This document shows positions 20,948 through 30,703 of a stretch of DNA of 33,260 nucleotides, in pieces. The notes under the pieces were generated by a model. That model was not told where the DNA came from, ran no database searches, and saw nothing but the letters and a program-made list of their open reading frames with translations. The stretch lies in NCBI GenBank assembly GCA_021464525.1, contig JADRCO010000462.1:1-33260 (forward strand), given 5' to 3'. How positions within the stretch are numbered: the first letter of the stretch is position 1; each line of letters opens with the position of its first letter. The DNA is from Rhizophagus sp. LPA8_4_AMF. Its lineage: Eukaryota; Glomeromycota; Glomeromycetes; Glomerales; Glomeraceae. The translations under genes and the position numbers were made by a program.

Positions 20948-21082
20948 ATGAGACGACTTGATGAAGTATCTAAACCAACTGAAATTCCATTTCCATACTC
21001 GTATGTTTGCATTTTTGGTGAACATCTTGGAAAAAACATTGAAGTTCCAAAAATTTTGAACCTGCTTAAACGATGCAAATAA
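20948..21082 (+). CDS. Unclassified short ORF, 44 aa
   Basis: The frame starts ATG at 20948 and ends TAA at 21080-21082. Its composition is unlike random AT-rich DNA: MRRLDEVSKPTEIPFPYSY, then VCIFGEHLGKNIEVP and a basic LKRCK end. No Sel1, kinase or other known motif is seen. It may be a short gene, a last exon, or a relic. Kept at low confidence because of length. Confidence 0.25.
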   Translation: MRRLDEVSKPTEIPFPYSYVCIFGEHLGKNIEVPKILNLLKRCK

Positions 21083-21560
21083 AATAGTTAGTTATATAAT
21101 TTTTGATTTTTTATTGTAAAATCATAAAAATCAAAAACTGGAATAAAGATTTTTGTGATAAATATAAGAATAACTTCATAAATATGTGAGCTAGACGAAT
21201 GAATACACGTTCACTTTAAAAAGAAAATCAAGATCATCTAATGAATCTGAAATCGTATGAATTGAATCAATGGCTGCTGAATAAACACGTTCAATACATT
21301 TATTTTTAATCTTTAACTTTGATCGTTAATATCTCCGTATGTAATGTCCAATCTGAATGATCTTTAATTCTTAAGCTGGAGCAACTTATTGCCTTTCAAA
21401 TAAATATAAAATTATTTGTTTAGTATGCATATATTTTTGAGAAATTAACAATTATGTATCATCATTAAAATTAAAAAATCATAATACCATTCTTGTAATA
21501 TAAATGTAAATAACTTAATGTGCATGTATGCCAAACAAATGAATTTATATTTATACCCCA
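21083..21560. other. Intergenic DNA, nothing recognised
   Basis: AT-rich, no recognised frame, RNA gene or repeat. Confidence 0.3.
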
Positions 21561-21840
21561 GACTATATGATGTGGACATCAGTACCATTCACAGCATACC
21601 CACACACATGAGAGATATACCCACCTTACTATTGAAGACTCACTCTTTTTGACATTTAAACGGGTGGAGGAACTCGCCCGAATAGACAGACACCGTTCGC
21701 TGCCTGTTTATAGAGGAGAGAGCTTTTCGTAAGATTAATAATAAACCCTCACCTTTAACTCAGCAGGAGCTTTCCTCCCTGAAATTCTGTTCTTCTGCCT
21801 TCACTGTCATACGAAATAATATTCTTGGACGTGTAAAAAC
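21561..21840. other. GC-richer patch with coding-like frames
   Basis: Base composition rises sharply compared with both sides. On the plus strand one frame reads FKRVEELARIDRHRSLP to a stop at the end of ESFS (near 21730), where a GTAAGA donor-like site also lies. A second frame reads PLTQQELSSLKFCSSAFTV (about 21750-21808). I recognise no family. It may be a fragment of a transposon gene or of a transferred sequence. Confidence 0.3.
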
Positions 21841-21989
21841 GTGTCCAATATGGCCGTTTGTAACATTTTATTTATTTTATACTATCGTGATAAATATTTT
21901 ATGTAAAACAAAATCAATTAATAATAAATTTCACGCGATCAAATAAACTATTTAATTGACAACATATTTCTGAAATTACAATAGTAGTA

Positions 21990-22060
21990 AACACGGCCCG
22001 CGTTATTCCAATTTTGGCCAGTATTATGATTACTTTGGTGATATTATATGGTGTATTACA
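21990..22060. repeat. Worn relative of the 119-bp MITE core
   Basis: CCCGCGTTATTCCAATTTTGGCC then AGTATTATGATTACTTTGG matches, with changes, the core of the element at 18550-18605. A weaker trace (CGGCTGGAATTAAGATTTT ... GGCCTGAATTATA) lies at 22480-22525. Terminal arms are not seen. Confidence 0.45.
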
Positions 22061-22554
22061 TTTGTTTCACTTATATGAAACAAATTTATGCTTACAAGAA
22101 TTAAGATTTTATTAATGAAAAGTATGAGTTGTGAACATTTTTTTAAAAATAATTTCACTATATAGCAAGGAATTACTGACGATCACTTTTATTGAAATAC
22201 TAGTTTAACAGTTTAAAGTAATGGAATTATTAGAAATATATACAGAAATCGATGCACCGACTACCAATTTTGAAATCATGATATACAGTATCGATTACTG
22301 TATAATCGTTTAAATCCCTGGATATACTGGTCTTTATGATTATAAATTATGCAAAAACAAATTTACTTTTATACTATTATTTTATAGTTGAGTGAACTTA
22401 TACAATAGTGTTTTAATACCTATCTCGGTATATCAAAAAAAAAAGCATTTCAAATTGAGTGCGTGATCGTCAAACAATTTCGGCTGGAATTAAGATTTTA
22501 AAACTTATAGTGCTGGCCTGAATTATATATATATATATAATTTCTATCAGGCCT

Positions 22555-24558
22555 TTAACACACACTGCAACAGCCTGCTTCTAGTCCTTTTGTATTCTGG
22601 AAATTCAAATTATTTTTTGTAATTGTATTTTTATTTCCAGCTGATTTTGAATACCATTCAAATGCTTTTGCTTCATCCTTTTCTGTTCCTATACCATTTG
22701 CGTAACAATCTCCTAAATTATTCATCGCCATCGAATTTCCGTTCATAGCTGATTTTAAATACCACTTAAATGCTTTTATTTCATTTTTTTCTGTTCCTAT
22801 ACCATTTGAATAACAATACCCCAAATTATATTGTCCTTCACTACATCCTGCAACAGCTGATTTTAAATACCATTTAAATGCATTTACTTCATCTATATTT
22901 GTTCCAATGCCATTCTGATAACAATCTCCTAAATTATTTTGTGCCATTTTACTCCCATTTTTAGCTGATTTTAAATACCATCCAAATGCTTTCATTTCAT
23001 TTTTTTCCGTTCCTACGGCATTTAAATAACAATATCCTAAACTACATTGTCCTTTAGCACATCCTGCAATAGCTGACTTTAAATACCATTCATATGCTTT
23101 CTTTTCATCTTTATCTGTTCCTATACCATTCTGATAACAATTTCCTAAATTATTTTGTGCAATTGCATTTCCATTCTTAGCTGATTTTAAATACCATTCA
23201 AATGCCTTCTTTACATCTTTACTAGTTCCTATTCCATTTTGAAAAAAATCTCCTAAACTATTCTGTGCAATTGCATCATCACTTTTAGCTGATTTTAAAT
23301 ATGATTCAAACGCTTTAAGTTCATTCTTTGCCGTACCTATACCATTTGCATAATAATAACCCAAATTACATTGTCCTTTAGCACATCCTGCATTAGCAGA
23401 TTTCGTGTACCATTCAAAAGCTTTTGTTTTATTTTTTTCTGTTCCTATACCTTTTGAATAACAATAACCTAAATTACATTGTCCTTCAGGACATTTTGCA
23501 ATAGCTGATTTTAAGTAACATTCAAATGTTTTTTCATCATCTTTATTTGTTCCTTTACCATTTTGATAGCAAACTCCTAAATTATTTTGCGCTAATCCAT
23601 TTCCATTTTCCGCAGATATTAAATACCATTCAAATGCTTGTGTTTTATTTTTATCTATTCCTATGCCATTTTCATAACAATATCCTAAATTATTTTGCGC
23701 CAACGTATTTCCATTTTCTGCTGATTTCATATACCATTCAACCGCTTTTTTTTCATCTTTATTCATTCCTTTACCATTCTGATAATAATGTCCCAAATAA
23801 TTTTGAGCTATTGAATCATTTTCTATTGCAAGTTTTAAATATCTTTCAAATTTTCCCTTTTGATCATTATCCACTCTCAGATTAATCGGGTATTTGCTTT
23901 GTTCAGATATTAACAACCATTTATACGCTTTATTCTCATCTTTTTGTGTTCCTATACCATCCATATAACAAATAGCCAAATTATATTGAGCTTCTGAATC
24001 ACCATTTTTAGCTAATTTTAGAAGGTTTGCGAAATCCTTTTGATCATTGTTTCTGTCTACTTCTTTTTCGCTCCCAGAATCTTTTTCGCTTCCAGAATCC
24101 TCTAAATCTATAATAAGATTATTATAAAATAATGATAATAAATATTTTCCGATAATTATATTTATATTTTTTAATGAATTGAACGAATCAATTCCTTTAT
24201 TTAAATCTTCATTTGAAAATGAATCATTTTCAATATCATTATTTATAGTCAATAAATATAATTTCGTCGCATTTTCTCTATCAATATTACAACCAATACC
24301 GAGGTGATAAAATAACCCTATAAAACTAGTGAACCAAAAATTACTTTGTTTATGATTTTTCATTAATTCAAGAATTTTTTCGGGACTTTTATCGTTAATT
24401 TCAAGCTTGTGTTCTATCCATTGACTCGCAATTTCTTCAAAATTATTAAATTCATCTGTTTCAGTGATTTTACGATAAAAATCTTTTAAAATATTTATTA
24501 AGAAAATTTCGTCGTCATCATTTAAAATATTAGGTTTGTCTGTTAAGTTGGATGACAT
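22555..24558 (-). CDS. Sel1-like repeat protein with CaaX-like C-terminus, 667 aa
   Basis: A single frame paralogous to 15405-17633, with the same N-terminal region (NILKDFYRKI, FEEIASQWIEHKL, LFYHLGIGC). An acidic linker carries a doubled DSGSEK. After one isolated repeat (AQYNLAICYMDGIGTQKDENKAY) come about 11 contiguous 36-residue Sel1 repeats of the form A/GQNNLGxCYxNGIGTxKxxxKAFEWYLKSA. The last 12 residues leave the repeat and end GCCSVC. The final CSVC fits a CaaX prenylation box, with a further Cys just before it that could be palmitoylated, so the protein may be tethered to membranes. This recalls yeast Chs4, a Sel1 protein with a farnesylated CaaX end that helps bring chitin synthase III to the membrane; shared function is inference. 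The paralogue at 15405 ends without any cysteine. A Cys-rich end by chance after the last repeat is possible. Confidence 0.88.
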   Translation of the reverse strand: MSSNLTDKPNILNDDDEIFLINILKDFYRKITETDEFNNFEEIASQWIEHKLEINDKSPEKILELMKNHKQSNFWFTSFIGLFYHLGIGCNIDRENATKLYLLTINNDIENDSFSNEDLNKGIDSFNSLKNINIIIGKYLLSLFYNNLIIDLEDSGSEKDSGSEKEVDRNNDQKDFANLLKLAKNGDSEAQYNLAICYMDGIGTQKDENKAYKWLLISEQSKYPINLRVDNDQKGKFERYLKLAIENDSIAQNYLGHYYQNGKGMNKDEKKAVEWYMKSAENGNTLAQNNLGYCYENGIGIDKNKTQAFEWYLISAENGNGLAQNNLGVCYQNGKGTNKDDEKTFECYLKSAIAKCPEGQCNLGYCYSKGIGTEKNKTKAFEWYTKSANAGCAKGQCNLGYYYANGIGTAKNELKAFESYLKSAKSDDAIAQNSLGDFFQNGIGTSKDVKKAFEWYLKSAKNGNAIAQNNLGNCYQNGIGTDKDEKKAYEWYLKSAIAGCAKGQCSLGYCYLNAVGTEKNEMKAFGWYLKSAKNGSKMAQNNLGDCYQNGIGTNIDEVNAFKWYLKSAVAGCSEGQYNLGYCYSNGIGTEKNEIKAFKWYLKSAMNGNSMAMNNLGDCYANGIGTEKDEAKAFEWYSKSAGNKNTITKNNLNFQNTKGLEAGCCSVC

Positions 24559-24564
<6 letters not shown>

Positions 24565-24590
<26 letters not shown>

Positions 24591-24591
24591 A
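24565..24591. repeat. (AAAT)n microsatellite in the Sel1 leader
   Basis: About six AAAT units lie 7-33 bases upstream of the minus-strand start codon at 24558, inside the presumed 5' leader. Length variation here could affect the leader but not the protein. Confidence 0.7.
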
Positions 24592-26203
24592 TTTTTTTCT
24601 TTAAGTAAAGAAATAATAAAGATTATTAAAAAATGATACAGCAGATATTATTATTTCACGCAACGCGACGATGTACTACGCAGTAGACAAAAGAGAAAAA
24701 TGAAAAATGAAAATAATTTTTAATTTATGAAATTAACTTTACGTGATGTCACAATTTAAGGTTTTTATATTCATATAGAAACAAAGACGAAAAAACTATT
24801 AATGATATTAATTATAAACAAATAATTTGTTAGTGGATATTTTCTTAAAATTAATTACAGCAATTATGCATAATATGCATAATTGGTGCGACCTTAGATT
24901 TGACGTACTTGTTCGTCAATTTTTTGAAAATTTCCTTTTTAAGTAAATTTACTCCAATAGAAATTTGTGAGAACTTAGTGCACCCAAATGTTTATTATAT
25001 TTTTCCATAAAAAAAAATTTGTTATTACATTTTGTGAACAATTAGTAACATTTTCGTACTATGTTTTAGGTTTCAATAATATGTTTATATTTTTATTGTT
25101 TATTTTGCCGAAATTTGGAATAAAAAAACAAATTCTATGTAAACATTTGACATTATATTAGTTTATTTGTGTCACGCGCAATTTTTAAAATAAAATTCGT
25201 GAAAATTTAAATTTAATTAATTTGAAACATATCATGTTACATTTGATCCTCGCTGTCATGTGCGTTCACGTGCAATATGTGGAAGAGCTATCTATTTCAT
25301 ACCTTTGGATAATTATCAAATTTTACTTTACAAACTTTTATTATAAAATTCGAAAAATGGTAAAAATCGGTCAGTGTTCTTTTAAAATTCTTGTTACTAA
25401 TTTTGAATGTAACTGAACTCAAAGTATTTTGATCCCCAAAATTTTGTTTTACATAAGATGTTTATTTCGTTAGATAAATTTAGATTATATAATTTACTAT
25501 AACTAAATATGATAGGTTCAGGTTTGAGAATTGTTGAAACAAAATAACTATATTACATCATAATGTTGTAATTACATACTTTTAACTTTACAATATCGGA
25601 AATTACTTCAAACAAAAAAAAAGATTGACAAACACATTTCAATAAGGAAAGGAATGTTTTCGTTATTCTTCTTTGTTTCATTATCATATTTCGTTACTTA
25701 TTTTTTCTTTTATGAGAACTTTTTATAAGAACGTACTTGCCGCAATAAATACAAATTTATTTGAAAAAGTGACATTATATTTGAATTATGGAAATATTAT
25801 TTAAAAATTTGAGCGCTGGTTCATTAGATGATAAAGATATTATTTCGAAATGGTCAAAGAAAACTGTCGGATAAAATATAGTCATTAATTAGCTCACGTT
25901 ATGAAGGAGTAACGCGGAATAAATCCGAGGTGTGCACCCAACTGCTAATAACGAAAATATGAAAATCAAGACGATCAAGTGGTCAAGTGGTACAAACAGA
26001 TTCAGCTGAACCATATCAAATCCAAAGAAAATCCTTACGCCATTTATATTGATTGAGAATAGTATTCGATCGATATCCCATTCAAATTCCGGTTGGTTTC
26101 AGAATAAAAAATCCTATTGGTGAACCCCTTAAAAAAAAAATATTAAGGATATTAGTTTGTCATGCAAACAAATGCAAAAAAGACCTGGCCAATCAAATTA
26201 ACT
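24592..26203. other. Intergenic DNA with small coding-like patches
   Basis: A 28-codon frame 25788-25874 (MEILFKNLSAGSLDDKDIIS start) and a plus-strand patch about 25968-26050 (VVKWYKQIQLN, ENPYAIYID then a stop), followed in another frame by PIQIPVGFRIKNPIGEPL (26077-26130), look like remnants of coding sequence. No family is recognised. The rest is AT-rich DNA without features. Confidence 0.3.
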
Positions 26204-26449
26204 CTAAAATAACCGAAAATTCAGGCCTAATAAGTTCGCTCGGTCATTAGAATACTGCAGTGACCAATAAGAAATAACATTATTAATACTGACACTAATA
26301 TTAGCAATATTATCAAATATTGGTATATTAAAACTCGCATATTCCTTATTAGTATAATAATAATAATAACTATTAAGTTGCTGGTTAAGCAAATTAAAAA
26401 ATAATTTATTATTAATGTTAATAATATTTATTAGTTGCTGATCTGTCAT
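26204..26449 (-). CDS. Unclassified 81-aa ORF, possibly a truncated gene
   Basis: The frame starts ATG at 26449 (MTDQQLINIININN) and contains a Tyr run and NIPIFDNIANISVSINN before ending at 26204. The Asn/Tyr-rich but varied composition and a clean start suggest a real or recently decayed gene. No domain is recognised. The end (LLGLNFRLF) has no obvious splice donor just before the stop. Confidence 0.35.
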   Translation of the reverse strand: MTDQQLINIININNKLFFNLLNQQLNSYYYYYTNKEYASFNIPIFDNIANISVSINNVISYWSLQYSNDRANLLGLNFRLF

Positions 26450-26520
26450 TATTTTCTTCCTTTGTAGGTAAGTTCATCAATTCGTAACCAAATCGCATAA
26501 AATTTTTTTACTGAAAATTC

Positions 26521-26780
26521 TTTTAGATCTTTTTTGTCCAAATATTTAAAACAATTTTATAAAATCCAAAATATTACTACAAATCCACCTAGAAATGTAA
26601 AAAATCGTAAAACATGGGATTTTTTCCCCTCTAATTTTCCATATAGTCAAGTCTGCCAATCTTTACCCGTTTAATTTAAAAATTTTATAGTACGATATCT
26701 TTTTTATCTAACCATTTAATTAATGTAATTCTTACAAAATTCAAAATCTTACAAATCTGCCTAGAAATGCAAAAAATAAA
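26521..26780. repeat. Diverged direct duplication, about 80 bp, copies 170 bp apart
   Basis: TCTTTTTTGTCCAAATATTTAA...AAAATCCAAAATATTACTACAAATCCACCTAGAAATGTAAAAAAT (26527-26607) matches TCTTTTTTATCTAACCATTTAA...AAAATTCAAAATCTTACAAATCTGCCTAGAAATGCAAAAAAT (26698-26778). Probably part of an old repeat; no frame is shared. Confidence 0.55.
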
Positions 26781-28640
26781 AAAATTATATCAATTTTAAT
26801 AAAATCGCTTGGAATTTTTGTCACAAAAACTATGAGGTCAGATTGTTTTACAAGTATTAGATATCATCAATATTACAAAACTTGAAATTTTGAACGAAGT
26901 ATTTAAAACATTGCCAATCGTCTAAATTTTGGCCATAAATTTACGCCACCTTTTTTTATCTCGTAAAATATCAGCTAGAAGTCTTAATATACTGCTACTA
27001 TATTCTTTAAAAAAAACTAATTAAAAAAATTTTATTTCTGTTTAATAACGTCAAAAACAACAAAAACTGTATAAATTTCCTTTTTTTCCGATTTTTTGGA
27101 ATTTTCCAAAAAAATTTTTTCAATTTTTCAAGCTAAATAACTTTACAAAAATTAAATTTAACACTTTAAATACACTGCGCAGCCTCTAAATTGTATTCTG
27201 AATATATATAAAAGAAAACCGAGTTTTAAATTAGTCTATCGTTCAAATGCGAATAACGAATAAGAGCATTTTAGCTTGACTACAATTCGTACTCTAATAC
27301 GTCAAATAACTCTTATCCAAAAATAATTTCGTAATTATTTTATATCTTCTGCAATAGAGAGATGAACATCAGTTATTATTGAGAGGAAATTCGTCAACCA
27401 TGTATGTGTAATAGAATATTTGGAATGAACATTGATGTACGTTATAACTATCTCTGGTCTGTTGCTTCAAGCATTCCATTACAATCGAGTAGAAAGAATA
27501 TCTTAGGCAATGTACTAAGATTCTGCTCAGCATTGGGCATCCGTGAATTCCTAGTTTCTGCAAATCATTGACGAAGAAGCATTCATCCACTATACCAAGC
27601 AAAAGTAACGTTACATGAGGTGCTAATAGTATATGAAGCTACTGAATATAAGTATATTTACCTTTGTCGATCAACTGCTACGTATGATTATATATATATA
27701 TATATAGTTTCCTAACTTAAGAACAAACATCCTAATCTCCATCCTCTCGAAATAGTTGCTGAACTCGAGTCTTCAACGAAAATCAATGGGTCATATTATT
27801 AGAGAACCAATGGTTAATAAAGATTCTATATACTGTACTTTTTAAAGTGTTTTAAAATATTACTTTCACTGGAAAATTTGGTATGATTTGTTGTCAACAT
27901 GGATTATAAAGATGAATAGTGATTCACATTAATCATATTACTCGTTGTTTCATTGTAATCAAAAAATATAATACGTGTATAACAAATTTGGTTTCGAATA
28001 AACTAATATTTGATATTTTTACCTCCTTCATGTATACTCCCTTGGTTTGTTACTTCGAAAACAACAATGTAGTCGATATTTGGTGATTTATGTCTTCCCA
28101 CATATTATAGTGAAAATTATGCAACTATATGTTTGATTTTTATTCTTTGTTGATCTTAGAAATGTATCGTTACTTTGTATCTATTTACATATTGTATGTG
28201 ATACAAACAGTTATATTAATAAGTCAGTTATAATTATTATAATTGTATAATTATGCTACCATTAGTCCATTAGTAAATACATATAGGTATATTAATTATG
28301 TAAATAACGTAAATACTGCGTATCGGTCATGTGAAAAAGATTAAGGAGACAGTCCGCAGTTGTCATGTGAACGAGCGCCAGAATTATAAAATGTAAAAAC
28401 ACCATGACCCAATTGATCGCATGCTGATCATAAATTTTTTCTTTTAATATTACGCGATGCTTTATTATTTATGAATAAAGCGTTGCCGAACCCATACTTT
28501 GAAAGTTACAAATACCGCAAATATAGGCGCAAACGCGTATCTGGTAATATATTTTTACAACAAATAGACTTATCTGAGTAGTCTGAGTAAATCAGTAATA
28601 TAAATATCAAATATCTGTATAATATACAGTATACCCTCTC
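26781..28640. other. Intergenic DNA without a convincing gene
   Basis: A minus-strand 77-codon frame at 27369-27602 has varied composition but no recognised family, and the plus strand of the same stretch also gives coding-like pieces (LGNVLRFCSALGIREFLVS), so it may be a relic in either direction. A (TA)n run lies at 27690-27707. The remainder is featureless AT-rich DNA. Confidence 0.3.
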
Positions 28641-28763
28641 TACTATTTCTTCGTTCCTTCAAACGCGCCTTCAAATATACTTTCTCAAATTCTCGCGCCT
28701 CCAAAGCCTTCAAATATACTCTTTCTCATTTATTCTCGTGACTTCGAAAGTTGAAAGTTGTCC
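28641..28763 (+). promoter_or_regulatory. CT-rich promoter-like leader with direct repeat
   Basis: A pyrimidine-rich stretch carries two copies of CCTTCAAATATACT followed by TTTCTCA (about 28668 and 28708), just upstream of an ATG at 28764. CT-rich leaders often precede well expressed fungal genes. Confidence 0.3.
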
Positions 28764-29462
28764 ATGTCTTCTGGTAAGTTATTTAAGTCATTACTTCGTG
28801 TTTGAGGAGCATAGTGGTTATTATTTTCGCTTTCCTCTCTTCTTAGAATAAAACTCCTATCATGAGGTCTGCTTATTCTGAGGAGAAATAAGCTATGTAT
28901 CTTCCTTATGACAGTTTAAAGAAGACTGGAAGCGCTCGTTGCTCCCTCACTCATTCTTCATTCATTCACTCACTCACTCATTCATTCATTCATTCACTCA
29001 CTCACTCATTCATTCATTCATTCACTCACTCATTCATTCATTCATTCATTCACTCACTCACTCATTCATTCACTCACTAACTCATTCATTCATTCACTCA
29101 CTCATTCATTCACTCACTCATTCATTCACTCACTCATTCATTCACTCACTCATTCATTCACTCACTCATTCATTCACTCACTCATTCATTCACTCACTCA
29201 TTCATTCACTCACTCACTCACTCACTCACCCTTTCTTCTTTATCATAAGGTCTGCTTATTCTGAGGAGAAATAAGCTATGTATCTTCCTTATGACAGTTT
29301 AAAGAAGACTGGAAGCGCTCGTTGCTCATTCATTCATTCATCATTCACTCACTCACTCACTCACTCACTCATTCTTTTTTTTTAACATTTTCACTCTTTA
29401 TCCGCTCACTTGCTCACTCTTCACACTTGTTTATTACAGAAAAAACTACGTGCAAAGGCGGG
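28764..29462 (+). CDS. Orphan first exons (MSS / EKTTCKGG), gene body not found
   Basis: ATGTCTTCTG at 28764-28773 ends at a strong donor GTAAGT. An acceptor TTACAG at 29439 would join 29440-29462 to give MSSEKTTCKGG, followed by another donor GTGAGT. The 666-nt intron would contain the satellite and the 87-bp duplication. No later exon with family resemblance is found; the acceptor CCCCAG near 29590 leads only to a short AT-rich frame. The pieces could be the start of a small basic protein whose body has been lost, or coincidence. Confidence 0.2.
28858..28944. repeat. 87-bp direct repeat, copy 1
   Basis: This unit, containing GGTCTGCTTATTCTGAGGAG and a GCTTATT/AATAAGC inverted pair, is repeated at 29241-29327 almost without change (one G/A difference near the left end, ATCATGAGG versus ATCATAAGG). 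The satellite follows each copy directly, so a compound unit of 383 bp was duplicated. Confidence 0.9.
28946..29230. repeat. Satellite of alternating TTCA/CTCA units, 16-bp period
   Basis: The tract is made of tetramers ATTC and ACTC that settle into a regular 16-bp period (CACTCACTCATTCATT) from about 29095 to 29210. Early units vary in length. Open frames through it (runs of HSFIHSLT) come only from the repeat, because no tetramer frame yields stops. Confidence 0.95.
29241..29327. repeat. 87-bp direct repeat, copy 2
   Basis: Second copy of the unit at 28858-28944, at an offset of 383 bp. It is followed by a shorter TTCA/CTCA tract. Confidence 0.9.
29324..29371. repeat. Short second TTCA/CTCA tract
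   Basis: About twelve tetramers follow copy 2 of the 87-bp repeat, then a T run and CT-rich DNA. Confidence 0.85.
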
Positions 29463-29682
29463 GTGAGTAAATTTCGTTTCGGTTAAAGATGAATGAAGTT
29501 TTATAAACTGCAGATAACTGTCGAGTCACAAGTTGAGTTGGGTCGAGTCGTCGCAACAATAATTTTATTGGCTTTTAATGAACTTCCCCAGCACAGTACA
29601 AAAAATTTCATAATCATAAGCGAAATCATTAATTCGTTAGTCAATTAATCCACCTTTTTTGTCTCTTCTATACAAACTAAAA

Positions 29683-30511
29683 ATGTCCTATAGTTCTAAT
29701 TACGGTGCTCCAGGTGTGCCTGCTCCTCCAGGAACATTGTATAATACAGCTAACTCTACTACTACCAATTTTAGCGGTAATCCAGTAAATGTATCCAAGC
29801 AAGAAATCGAAAATTGGTTGTCCACCAAAGTCATATGCATTTTCACACGTTATAAAGATTTTCATGAAAAGCAAATAATACGTTGCTTTTTGTTTAACTT
29901 ATTAGTATTCTTTCGTAACATGACAAGACATAACATAACTCCATGGTTTTTAGACACGGAATTATTCACTTCAACACGATCGAAGATATAAGCATGTTCT
30001 ACTAGCTACAGTACAGTATGCGTGAAAAACATGATAGACTGTTCGATCTCCCAATTAAAAATTTCTGCTGCAACTAGAGAGGATAGAGAGGAGACCTCTT
30101 ACCCGAAGAACCCAATCTCAACCCTCCCTTCCAAACCAATCCCAATTCTCACTTGTACACTATCTATCAACGAAAAATTGATTGATCTAACCAATAATAG
30201 TAGCAAACGTAAAAGGGTATTTAATTTTGGTTGTTAAATTTTTATTATTGTTATCTATCTATAAATATATATTTTTTTTGACCTTTCATCATAATCTTTA
30301 TCAAGACAAATGAAAAATCCGATGATAAAATAACTCTCAATGTTGGAGGGATAAAGGATCTTAAATTGTGACTTTTCACAGCTTCTAAATCTTATATCAA
30401 CAGTACGAAACGTTCCAATCAACATTAACTGCACGCCCTAATACCCTCCTTGGATCTCTACTAAAAAATATGACTGACAGAAAAGAATATTTCTTCGATA
30501 GAGATGGAAAA
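29683..30511 (+). pseudogene. Decayed BTB/T1 (KCTD-like) gene
   Basis: An ATG at 29683 opens MSYSSNYGAPGVPAPPGTLY and continues to NVSKQEIENWLSTK, FHEKQIIRCF and DTELFTSTRSKI before a stop. The sense resumes in another frame (RYKHVLLATVQY) and then a third (MREKHDRLFDLPIKN), then returns to the frame from 30031 to 30216 (STLPSKPIPILT, TNNSSKRKR). Exon 30306-30356 reads TNEKSDDKITLNVGG, and 30404-30511 reads YETFQSTLTARPNTLLGSLL and EYFFDRDGK. LNVGG...T---R-NT-LG---...EYFFDRDG is the T1/BTB tetramerisation domain of Kv channels and KCTD proteins. Two or three frame breaks, a GA instead of GT donor at 30357, a 47-nt intron, and loss of the second half of the domain mark it as a pseudogene. Intact members usually act in protein assembly or cullin-3 adaptor roles. 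Confidence 0.7.
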
Positions 30512-30703
30512 GTAACGTCTTATTAACGTTTTATATTATAACTCTTTAAATTTCTTAATATTTATTTATTGTTCAAGTTTATTAATTTCTTAATAAATAA
30601 AGTACAAATAGAAAAAAATTTATGAAGTATAAATAATTTCGTACAACCTAGACTACAAATATTTACCGTTACAGAAATTTTAAACGATTGATTTTAAATA
30701 CAT

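Noticed and set aside
23526-23885. 119-codon plus-strand frame inside the second Sel1 gene
   Set aside because: Antisense shadow of the Sel1 repeats (periodic FHFxxxxNTIQ pattern).
28895-29274. Open frames of 61 and 111 codons made of HSFIHSLT repeats
   Set aside because: They are translations of the TTCA/CTCA satellite, which has no stop codons in these frames; not a protein.
28946-29371. CRISPR-like array
   Set aside because: The repeats are contiguous simple tetramers with no unique spacers, in a eukaryotic context.
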